A DNA stretch of 64,000 nucleotides from Blastococcus haudaquaticus (GTDB lineage: Bacteria > Actinomycetota > Actinomycetes > Mycobacteriales > Geodermatophilaceae), in assembly GCF_900230285.1 (NCBI RefSeq), contig NZ_OCNK01000001.1:682001-746000 (forward strand), written 5' to 3'. The notes beneath the pieces are model-generated. The model was not told where the DNA came from, made no database searches, and saw nothing but the letters and a program-made list of their open reading frames with translations. Each line of letters begins with the position of its first letter. Position 1 is the stretch's first letter. Shown here piece by piece: positions 7,954 through 14,548 of the stretch. Made by a program: the position numbers and the translations under genes.

Positions 7954-7982
7954 ACCCTAGGCCGGGGTGCTAGCAGTTGCAA
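7954..7982 (-). promoter_or_regulatory. Sigma-70-type promoter of the regulator-hbhA operon
   Basis: The -35 TTGCAA (7982-7977) and -10 TAGGGT (7959-7954) have an ideal 17-bp spacer, and the -10 ends 7 nt before the GTG start. GCTAGCAGT occurs twice around the -35 (near 7969 and 7991, 22 bp apart), a candidate operator for the downstream regulator. Confidence 0.65.
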
Positions 7983-8033
7983 GCGGAGGAGCTAGCAGTC
8001 GGGCGTGAGCCCTGTCACAGGAGAACGCGCAGG

Positions 8034-9089
8034 TCAGTCCTGCAGGGCAGCGGCGGCCGGACGGATCTCGCCCACGACGCCGTCGCCCCCGGACACCGGG
8101 GTCAGCAACCACCGGGCGAGCACGTCCTCGGCCAACCCAAGCCGACGCAGCCCCGCCGACAGCGCCGGTGTCCGCCCGCGCTCACCGCCGTCGTCGATCT
8201 TCAGCGCGACGGCCCCGCGACCGGGCAGCGCCGCCACGTGCACGCCGTCCGCGCCGCCCTTGACCAGCAGCCCCGGTACCGCCTGCATCAGGTCGGTGTC
8301 CTCGCGACCGGTGCCGGCCACGAACCACGGCTCCGCGCGCATGGCGTCGGCCACCGCCCGCTCACGGGTCCCCTCATCCCCCTGCACCAGCGACAGCACG
8401 CCGCGCGCCAGCCCGGTCACCGAGAGCGCGTGCTGCGGCGCACCGCACCCGTCGACGACCACCGCGGTCACCGGCTCGCCGGCCGCCTCTGCCAGCCGCG
8501 CCTCGATCGCCTGCTGCAGCGGGTGGTCGCGATCCAGATAACCCGAGGTGGGCCACCCGGCCGCCACGCACGCCGACAGCATCGCCGCGTGCTTGCCCGA
8601 GCAGTTCATCGCCAGCCGCTCGGCGGCCCGGCCGGTGGCGATCCAGTCCGCCTTCGTCGCCTCGTGCTGCGGCAGGGCCGGCGGGCAGCCCAAGGCGTCC
8701 GGCCCCAGCCCGGCGGCGGCCAGCATGGCGGCCGCGACCTCGCGGTGACCGTCCTCGCCGTTGTGCGAGCCGGCCCCGATGGCCAGCTCGGCGGTGGACC
8801 GCGGCGACCAGCCGGCAGCCAGCAGCGCCGTGGCCTGCACCGGCTTGTTGGCCGAGCGCGGCAGGATCGGGCGGTCGACCGCCCCGGCGGCGAACGTCAC
8901 CTCTCCCGCGGCATCGAGGACGACCAGCGAGCCGCGGTGCGCCGACTCCAGGAACCCCGACCGCCAGACCTCGACGAGGACCGGGTTGTCCGGCCACCGT
9001 GACGACAGGACGTCGTCCGGTTGGGACCGGCCCCCTTGCAGAGCCCCACCGCGAGCCTGCGAGCCGTGGGGGGCAAGGGGGTCCTTCAT
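8034..9089 (-). CDS. Asparaginase (asparaginase II family)
   Basis: A 351-aa protein of the asparaginase II family (rhizobial AnsA type, unrelated to the classical type I/II amidohydrolases). Conserved blocks are VEVWRSGFLESAHRGSLVV, RPILPRSANKPVQATALL, GAGSHNGEDGH, NCSGKHAAML and VVVDGCGAPQHAL. The Ser/Lys of RSANKP and the NCSGKH block are the family's active-site signature. The ATG at 9089 overlaps the rsiG stop as ATGA. Residues 2-20 of this start are encoded by a GC-rich inverted repeat and look non-conserved, but there is no other in-frame ATG or GTG before the domain. Confidence 0.86.
   Translation of the reverse strand: MKDPLAPHGSQARGGALQGGRSQPDDVLSSRWPDNPVLVEVWRSGFLESAHRGSLVVLDAAGEVTFAAGAVDRPILPRSANKPVQATALLAAGWSPRSTAELAIGAGSHNGEDGHREVAAAMLAAAGLGPDALGCPPALPQHEATKADWIATGRAAERLAMNCSGKHAAMLSACVAAGWPTSGYLDRDHPLQQAIEARLAEAAGEPVTAVVVDGCGAPQHALSVTGLARGVLSLVQGDEGTRERAVADAMRAEPWFVAGTGREDTDLMQAVPGLLVKGGADGVHVAALPGRGAVALKIDDGGERGRTPALSAGLRRLGLAEDVLARWLLTPVSGGDGVVGEIRPAAAALQD
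9031..9081. repeat. Imperfect palindrome inside the asparaginase 5' end
   Basis: CCCCCTTGC (9031-9039) pairs with GCAAGGGGG (9073-9081), and inner CCCCAC pairs with GTGGGG. The loop contains a GCGAGCCTGCGAGCC direct repeat. It looks like an intergenic hairpin element rather than protein-coding sequence, yet it lies in the first 20 codons. Confidence 0.6.
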
Positions 9090-9649
9090 CAGTGGCGGCC
9101 CTCGTCGGCCAGCAGCGCGGCCACGTCGGCCTCGCCGTCCCGGTAGCGCCGGCCGAGCTCGGCGGCCAGCCCGTCCATCACCTGCTGCACGCCGCGACGG
9201 CGCTCCGACAGGTCGCTCTCGGCCTCGGCGAGCGCGCGGGCCGCCTTCTCCAGCTTGGCGTCGGTCAGCGTCTGGATTGCCGAGATGTCCACGCCCTTGG
9301 TCAGCGAGTTGACCCAGGACTCGTAGTCCTCGGGCGACTGCGGCTGGACCGTCTGGTGCCGGCCAAGGCCGTGCGCGGGACCGCGACCCTTCTCGGACAG
9401 GATCTCCGGGAGCAGGTCCATCAGGGAGCGGCCGTCGTCCTCGGCGCGGCGCTGGAGCTCGCGACGGACGATGTCGAGCCGGCCCTGGAGGAGCCGCCGC
9501 GTGTAGGAGAGGTTGACCTCCTGCTGCTCCGCCTCGCGGCGCAGTCGGCGGACCTCGGCCATGGGCTGGGTCGTCGCGTTCTCCAGGAAGGCGGGCTCGA
9601 GGAGCGCGTCGACGGCGGCACCCCCGGCGGCAGCAGGCTTCGGGCTCAT
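9089..9649 (-). CDS. rsiG: RsiG-type c-di-GMP-binding anti-sigma factor homologue
   Basis: A 186-aa, largely helical protein. It carries two complete copies of the E(x3)S(x2)R(x3)Q(x3)D signature that binds c-di-GMP in RsiG. Copy 1 uses E44, S48, R51, Q55 and D59 (EVNLSYTRRLLQGRLD). Copy 2 uses E144, S148, R151, Q155 and D159 (ESDLSERRRGVQQVMD). In Streptomyces, RsiG loaded with c-di-GMP sequesters the WhiG sigma factor, and related Rubrobacter proteins do likewise. No sigma-factor gene lies in this window. The ATG overlaps the BKACE stop as ATGA, and its stop overlaps the asparaginase start, placing it inside a five-gene coupled operon. Confidence 0.85.
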   Translation of the reverse strand: MSPKPAAAGGAAVDALLEPAFLENATTQPMAEVRRLRREAEQQEVNLSYTRRLLQGRLDIVRRELQRRAEDDGRSLMDLLPEILSEKGRGPAHGLGRHQTVQPQSPEDYESWVNSLTKGVDISAIQTLTDAKLEKAARALAEAESDLSERRRGVQQVMDGLAAELGRRYRDGEADVAALLADEGRH

Positions 9650-10485
9650 CGGGCTGTCTCCATCGGCTTGATGCCCAACAGGTCTCGGGCCTCGTCGGTA
9701 CTCATCGGCGGGCGCTGCGCGATCCGGGCGAGCCCGGCGGCGCGGGCCACCAACTGGGCGTTGTCGCGCACCGGCTCGCCGGGAGCGTAGGTCAGCGTGT
9801 CCTCCATGCCCACCCGCAGGTGCCCACCGGCCGACAGCGCGGCCAGCATCACCGGCAGCGACGTCCGGCCGACGCCCGTCGCGGCGAACGTCGCACCGGG
9901 CGGCAGGAGCGGGAGGCACGCGGTCAGGGCCTGCGCCGTCCCCGGCATGCCCCCGGGCACGCCCATGACCAGGTCCACGTGCACGTGGCCACCGTGCGGG
10001 AGCCCGTGCCGGTCCAGCAGGCGGGCCAGGGTCGCCAGCTGGCCGAGGTCGAAGACCTCGTACTCCGGCACGATGCCGCGCTGCTGCATCTGGGTGTGCA
10101 GCTCGACGATCAGGTCCCACGGGTTGGAGAACACGTCGCGGCCGAAGTTCACCGTGCCGAGCGTCAGCGACGCCGCGTCCGGCTCGGCGTCGAGGACGGC
10201 GAGCCGCGCGTCGAACGGATCGGTCACCGCGCCGCCGGTGGACAGCTGGACGATCAGGTCGGTGTTCTCGCGCACCGCGGCGACGACCTCGCGGACCCGG
10301 CCGAGGTCGAGGGTCGGCCGGGTGTCGGCGTCTCTCACGTGCAGGTGGATCACCGCGGCGCCGACGCGCTCGCAGTCGCGCGCGGTGGCCACCACCTCCT
10401 CCACCGTCACCGGCAACGCCGGGACGTCGGCCTTCGCCGACTCGGCCCCCGTGGGAGCGACCGTGAGAAGGGTGCCGTGCGTCAC
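9646..10485 (-). CDS. BKACE family (DUF849) 3-keto-acid cleavage enzyme
   Basis: A 279-aa TIM-barrel protein of the beta-keto acid cleavage enzyme family, which condenses a beta-keto acid with acetyl-CoA and splits it. Metal-ligand and active-site signatures are visible: AAVIHLHVRDAD (His-x-His for Zn), LIVQLSTGG, EYEVFDLGQL, and HVHVDLVMGVPGGMPG. The exact keto-acid substrate varies across the family and cannot be assigned. The GTG start overlaps the ygfZ stop as GTGA, and the stop overlaps rsiG as ATGA. Confidence 0.88.
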   Translation of the reverse strand: MTHGTLLTVAPTGAESAKADVPALPVTVEEVVATARDCERVGAAVIHLHVRDADTRPTLDLGRVREVVAAVRENTDLIVQLSTGGAVTDPFDARLAVLDAEPDAASLTLGTVNFGRDVFSNPWDLIVELHTQMQQRGIVPEYEVFDLGQLATLARLLDRHGLPHGGHVHVDLVMGVPGGMPGTAQALTACLPLLPPGATFAATGVGRTSLPVMLAALSAGGHLRVGMEDTLTYAPGEPVRDNAQLVARAAGLARIAQRPPMSTDEARDLLGIKPMETAR

Positions 10486-11573
10486 CGGCCGATCGTCGCA
10501 GACCGGACGGCCCGCACGCGCTCGCGCGCCGCGGCCAGGGTGTCGTCGGTCTCCGCGGGCGCGTCCTCCGGGTCGATGGCGGCGGTCGAGCCGGCGACGG
10601 TCAGCGCGGCGTCCATCGCGACCGACTGCTTCACCAGCGCGAGCGCGATCACGCCCAGCTCGAAGTGGCGGACGACGCTGCCCACCCGGCCCACCTCGCG
10701 CGCACCGGCGAGCACCGGGGTCCCCGGCCCGGCCAGCACCTCGCTGACGCCGTCCAGGTGCAGGAGGACCAGCCGTCGGGGCGGCCGCCCCAGGTTGTGC
10801 ACGCGGGCGACCGTCTCCTGCCCGCGGTAGCACCCCTTCTCCAGGTGGACGGCGGTGCGCAGCCACGGCAGCTCGTTGGGGATGGTGCGGTGGTCGGTGT
10901 CCACGCCGAGCCGCGGACGGCGCGCCTCCACCCGCAGCGCCTCGTAGGCCGAGACGCCGGCCAGCGACGCGCCGAGCCGGTCCGCCACCGCGCCGACCTC
11001 GGCCCGCGGGACGACGAGGTCGAACACCGTCGCGCCGCCGTCGCCGATCCCGGGCATGCGGCGGACAAAGCCCTGGTCCAGCGGGGCCACCGCGTACTCC
11101 GTCGCAGGCGCGGCCAGCCCGGCGGCGAGCAGGACGTCGGGCGCCGTCGGCCCCACGAGGCTCAGCACCGCCCAGGAGGCGGTGACCAGCGCGGGCTCCA
11201 CGCGGAGCATGAAGCGCATCTTCTGGAGAAACGCCTCCAGGGCCGGGCCGGTGCCGGCCTCGACGTCGACCCACGTCGTCCCTGCCAGGTCCGCGATCGC
11301 CAGGTGGTGCTCCACATGACCGTTCGGCGACAGCACCAGCGCCTCGCTGCCGGCTGCGTCGGCCAGGCGGTCCAGGTGCTGACTGGTGATGCTGTGCAGC
11401 CAGCTCAGCCGGTCGGCGCCGGGGATCTGCAGGACGTCGCGGTCGCCGCGGTCCACGAGCCCGGCGCCCTCGGCGAGGAGGCGCTGCTCGCGCAGTGGGT
11501 CGCCGTAGTGGGCGGCGATCGAACCGCCCTCCACGGGGACGGCGCCCGGGCGGGCGAGGAGGGCTGAGCTCAT
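10482..11573 (-). CDS. ygfZ: YgfZ/GcvT-domain folate-binding protein
   Basis: A 363-aa member of the YgfZ family, which uses tetrahydrofolate to help build or repair iron-sulfur clusters. The diagnostic KGCYxGQE motif is present as KGCYRGQE, preceded by LPWLRTAVHLE. The N-terminal half has the GcvT fold (LSWLHSITSQHL, LSPNGHVEHHL). It overlaps the upstream fur-family gene by ATGA. Pairing of YgfZ with a Fur-type regulator is common in actinobacteria and suggests metal or Fe-S control. Confidence 0.93.
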   Translation of the reverse strand: MSSALLARPGAVPVEGGSIAAHYGDPLREQRLLAEGAGLVDRGDRDVLQIPGADRLSWLHSITSQHLDRLADAAGSEALVLSPNGHVEHHLAIADLAGTTWVDVEAGTGPALEAFLQKMRFMLRVEPALVTASWAVLSLVGPTAPDVLLAAGLAAPATEYAVAPLDQGFVRRMPGIGDGGATVFDLVVPRAEVGAVADRLGASLAGVSAYEALRVEARRPRLGVDTDHRTIPNELPWLRTAVHLEKGCYRGQETVARVHNLGRPPRRLVLLHLDGVSEVLAGPGTPVLAGAREVGRVGSVVRHFELGVIALALVKQSVAMDAALTVAGSTAAIDPEDAPAETDDTLAAARERVRAVRSATIGR

Positions 11574-12034
11574 GAGGGGTGCTCCGATCCGGTGCGTTCG
11601 CGGCACGCGCGGCACGTCCCGGAGAGGGCGACGTGTCCCACGTCCACCGTGAAACCCAGATCGGCCGCCAGACGTTCCGCGGCGCTGTCGAGCAGGTCCG
11701 GCGCCGCGGACGCGATCTCGCCGCAGGACTGGCAGACGACGTGCAGGTGCGGGTGCTCGGCCGCGTGGTAGACCGGCGCACCCTTGCCGAGGTGGGTGTG
11801 CCACACCAGGCCGAGCCGCTCCAGCAGCTCCAGGTTCCGGTAGACGGTGGAGGTGTCGGGCGCGGTGCCGTCGGGCCCGGCCTCGTCGCGCAGCCGGGCG
11901 CCGATCGCCTCCGGCGTCGCGTGCTCCAGCGCAGTCACCGCGGCGAGGACCCGCTGCCGCGGAGCGGTCAGCCGCAGGCCACGGGCCCGCAGCCGCTCGG
12001 CGAGCGGAGCGGTGCTGTCCCGACTGTCGGCCAC
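11570..12034 (-). CDS. Fur-family transcriptional regulator
   Basis: A 154-aa metalloregulator. A winged helix ([31 protein letters not shown]) is followed by a metal/dimer domain: HHxH-like [14 protein letters not shown], and a second CRAC pair for the structural Zn. The subtype (Fur, Zur or PerR) cannot be read with confidence. It heads the coupled operon fur-ygfZ-BKACE-rsiG-asparaginase. The GTG start is preceded by TACCCT at leaderless spacing (6 nt). Confidence 0.92.
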   Translation of the reverse strand: MADSRDSTAPLAERLRARGLRLTAPRQRVLAAVTALEHATPEAIGARLRDEAGPDGTAPDTSTVYRNLELLERLGLVWHTHLGKGAPVYHAAEHPHLHVVCQSCGEIASAAPDLLDSAAERLAADLGFTVDVGHVALSGTCRACRERTGSEHPS

Positions 12035-12129
12035 CCACCAAGGGTAGTTCCCGGTACTGTCCCTCTCGGTGCGCCGGGAAGTCTGGTCGGCAACGTGTCA
12101 GCCGACCCATCCGACCTGGAGCCGCCGTC

Positions 12130-13506
12130 GTGCCGTCCACCACCACCCGCCTCCTCGGCCGGGGCTCGTACCCCGAGGCCCAGCGGATCGCCTCGGTCCT
12201 GCGCAAGGAGACCGTCGGCGGTGCGCTGCTGCTGATCGGCGCGGCCGCCGCCCTGATCTGGGCCAACTCCCCTTGGGGTGACGCCTACGAGACCCTGCGC
12301 GACACCCGGGTGGGCCCCGCCTCGCTGCACCTCGACCTCACGCTGGGGACCTGGGCGGCCGACGGTCTCCTCGCGATCTTCTTCTTCGTCGCGGGGCTGG
12401 AGCTCAAGCGCGAGTTCGTCGCGGGTGACCTGCGCGAGCCGCGCCGCGCGGCACTCCCGATCGCCGCCGCCGTGGGCGGCATGGCCGTCCCCGCCCTGCT
12501 CTTCGTGCTGCTCAACCTGGGCGGCCCGGAGGGGTCCCTGAGGGGCTGGGCGATCCCGTCGGCGACCGACATCGCCTTCGCCCTCGCCGTCCTGGCCGTG
12601 ATCAGCACCCACCTGCCGAGCGCGCTACGGACCTTCCTGCTCACGCTGGCCGTGGTCGACGACCTGCTGGCCATCGTCGTGATCGCGATCTTCTACACCG
12701 AGGAGCTCTCGCTCGGGATCCTCGGGCTCGCGCTGGTGACGATCGCGGCGTTCGGGTTCCTGGTGCAGCGTCGGATCCGGTCGTGGTGGCTGCTGATCCC
12801 GCTCGCCGTGGTCGCGTGGGCCCTCATGCACGAATCGGGGATCCACGCCACCGTCGCCGGCGTGCTGCTGGCGTTCACCGTGCCGGTGGTGCGCAGCGAC
12901 GCCGCGGGCGGGCCGGATGCCGGACCGGGGATGGCCGAGCACTTCGAGCACCGCATCCGCCCGCTGTCGGCCGGGTTCGCCGTCCCCGTGTTCGCCTTCT
13001 TCTCCGCCGGGGTGGCTGTCGGCGGGCTGAACGGTCTGGGCGAGTCGCTGGGCGACAGCATCGCGATCGGGATCATGGTGGGCCTCGTGGCCGGGAAGGC
13101 GATCGGCATCACCGGCGCCACCTGGCTGGTGTCCCGCTTCACCCGCGCTCAGCTGGACGAGAACCTGGGCTGGCCCGACGTCATCGGACTCGCCCTGCTC
13201 GGCGGCATCGGCTTCACCGTCTCGCTGCTGATCACCGAGCTGGCCTACGGCGCCGAGAGCGAGAGCTACGACCACGCGAAGGTCGGCATCCTCGCCGGGA
13301 CGCTGCTGGCCGCGCTGCTCGCCGCCGTGATCCTGCGGCTGCGGAACCGCCGCTACAAGCGGATGCACGAGGAGGAGACCCGGGACGTCGACGAGGACGG
13401 CATCCCCGACGCATGGGACACCGTCGACGACCGTGCCGACCACGACCGGGACTGGCGAGACACTCCGCCTCCCGGCCGCACTGTGGGCCCGTCCGCCGAG
13501 AGCTGA
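12130..13506 (+). CDS. nhaA: Na+/H+ antiporter NhaA
   Basis: A 458-aa inner-membrane antiporter exporting Na+ in exchange for H+. Hallmarks are [27 protein letters not shown] (the TM IV crossing) and the catalytic Asp pair in [11 protein letters not shown]. About twelve hydrophobic segments follow the usual NhaA layout. Unusually, the cytosolic C-terminus adds about 55 residues with an acidic stretch containing [12 protein letters not shown] (about 419-430), a pattern like a calcium-binding EF-hand loop. GTG start. Confidence 0.95.
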   Translation: MPSTTTRLLGRGSYPEAQRIASVLRKETVGGALLLIGAAAALIWANSPWGDAYETLRDTRVGPASLHLDLTLGTWAADGLLAIFFFVAGLELKREFVAGDLREPRRAALPIAAAVGGMAVPALLFVLLNLGGPEGSLRGWAIPSATDIAFALAVLAVISTHLPSALRTFLLTLAVVDDLLAIVVIAIFYTEELSLGILGLALVTIAAFGFLVQRRIRSWWLLIPLAVVAWALMHESGIHATVAGVLLAFTVPVVRSDAAGGPDAGPGMAEHFEHRIRPLSAGFAVPVFAFFSAGVAVGGLNGLGESLGDSIAIGIMVGLVAGKAIGITGATWLVSRFTRAQLDENLGWPDVIGLALLGGIGFTVSLLITELAYGAESESYDHAKVGILAGTLLAALLAAVILRLRNRRYKRMHEEETRDVDEDGIPDAWDTVDDRADHDRDWRDTPPPGRTVGPSAES

Positions 13507-13564
13507 AAATCCTCGTTGCCGACCCTCGAAATCGGACGTACTTTCGTCGTACACGAGAGAGGAG

Positions 13565-13615
13565 GTGGTCCGTAACTTGCAGAGCTACAGGACACGTGAG
13601 GTGGCTGTCCGCTAG
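13565..13615 (+). CDS. Possible 16-codon small ORF with extended Shine-Dalgarno
   Basis: GAGAGGAGGTGGTCC (13557-13571) is an almost full-length match to the anti-anti-SD of 16S rRNA (AAAGGAGGTGATC), far better than the ribosome sites of neighbouring genes. It runs into a short frame reading VVRNLQSYRTREVAVR, then TAG. The start could be the GTG at 13565, or the TTG at 13577, which is better spaced from the SD. I do not recognise the peptide. It could be a leader peptide, a ribosome standby site, or part of a small RNA. Confidence 0.4.
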   Translation: MVRNLQSYRTREVAVR

Positions 13616-13636
13616 CCGCCGTCCAGATGGGCCGCC

Positions 13637-13658
13637 CGTTCAGACGACAGTCTGAACG
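13637..13658 (+). promoter_or_regulatory. Perfect 9-bp hairpin after the small ORF
   Basis: CGTTCAGAC, loop GACA, GTCTGAACG. It lies 21 nt after the small ORF stop. No U tract follows, so it may be a structured RNA element, an operator or a weak terminator. Confidence 0.5.
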
Positions 13659-13821
13659 ACGGCAGATCGCCCGTCCGTCGAACGGCGGCGAGCGAGAACC
13701 GGACAGTCACCCGACCCCCGGGCCGCCGACATTTGTCCAGTCGGCCCGCGTGCAGCTCCCTTCCGGGGGAGCGCCGCGGAGCAGCCCGGGGGTTGTCCGT
13801 TCTCCGGGTAAGTTTCCTCCC

Positions 13822-14505
13822 GTGCAGCTGGGCGGCCTCCCGGTCGAGACCGACGTCTCCCGGGGCGTGTGGATCTCCTCCGCCCGTCGTCGCGGCGAGC
13901 GGGGCACCGTCGCCGGCCTCGTGCCCGCCGTCTTCGACGCCTACGCGCGCGTCCTCCACCCCGCCGTCCGCTACGCCGGGGACGACGACGTCGAGGTCCC
14001 CTGGACCGAGGTGGCCGCGCACAACGGCACGGTCGCCGGCCGGCTCGCCGTCTGGGACCGCGTCACCAGTGGTCCCGTCGACAGCCAGCCGCCGGTCTGG
14101 GACGACGGCCCGAGCGAGGGCCACCTGCCCGTCGGGGTCGCCGGCCGCCTCGCCGACGTGCTGTCCCGGCACACCACCACCCCCGGCGACTGCCTCTTCG
14201 GCCGCTGGGACGGCTTCGGCTACGACCTGACCGACCCCGACGTGCCACCCCGCCTGCTGCTGCGCGGCGAGCGGGACGTCGTCCTCGTCCGCGGCGCGGC
14301 GACCGACGCCGTGCGCAACCTCGCCCCCGAGCCGTACGAGCAGAGCGCCAACCTGTGGTGGCCGGCGGACCAGGCGTGGTGCGTGGTCACCGACGTCGAC
14401 CTGCGGAGCAGCTACGTCGGCGGCAGTTCCGCCTGCATCGCCGCGCTGCTCACCACCGCGGGACTGGAGGCCCTGACCGTCGCACCCGAGGACCCCGTCG
14501 CCTAG
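13822..14505 (+). CDS. Conserved-type hypothetical protein, 227 aa
   Basis: I do not recognise a family. The protein is soluble, without signal peptide or membrane segments. It is Trp-containing and acidic, with notable stretches GDCLFGRWDGFGYD, YEQSANLWWPADQAWCVVTDVD and SYVGGSSACIAALL. The layout (query-like N-terminus, measured 'value' strands) resembles actinobacterial proteins of unknown function often found singly. I chose the GTG at 13822 for its TAAGTT box 7 nt upstream. Upstream in-frame sequence back to 13627 is low-complexity and unconvincing. Its stop lies inside a tandem duplication shared with the convergent gene. Confidence 0.65.
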   Translation: MQLGGLPVETDVSRGVWISSARRRGERGTVAGLVPAVFDAYARVLHPAVRYAGDDDVEVPWTEVAAHNGTVAGRLAVWDRVTSGPVDSQPPVWDDGPSEGHLPVGVAGRLADVLSRHTTTPGDCLFGRWDGFGYDLTDPDVPPRLLLRGERDVVLVRGAATDAVRNLAPEPYEQSANLWWPADQAWCVVTDVDLRSSYVGGSSACIAALLTTAGLEALTVAPEDPVA

Positions 14506-14548
14506 AGCTGCGCGAGCTCCGCCATGGCTACAGCTGCGCGAGCTCCGC
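14502..14548. repeat. 26-bp tandem duplication at the convergent 3' ends
   Basis: CTANAGCTGCGCGAGCTCCGC occurs at 14502-14522 and 14528-14548, differing at one base. Each copy carries CTA, a TAG stop on the minus strand. The plus-strand gene also ends at the TAG at 14503-14505. The duplication copies the last codons of the DUF885 gene. Confidence 0.75.

Larger units (their letters stand above)
13507..13821. other. 315-bp intergenic region after nhaA
   Basis: It holds a 16-codon frame behind a very strong Shine-Dalgarno (13559-13615) and a perfect 9-bp hairpin (13637-13658), both listed separately. Further on I see only GC-rich sequence leading to a TAAGTT box at 13809-13814, 7 nt before the next gene's GTG. 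Confidence 0.6.

Noticed and set aside
9646-11781. 711-codon frame that ends with the BKACE protein
   Set aside because: Only the last 279 codons match the family. The upstream part is out-of-frame sequence of ygfZ and fur. The GTGA junction at 10485 marks the true start.
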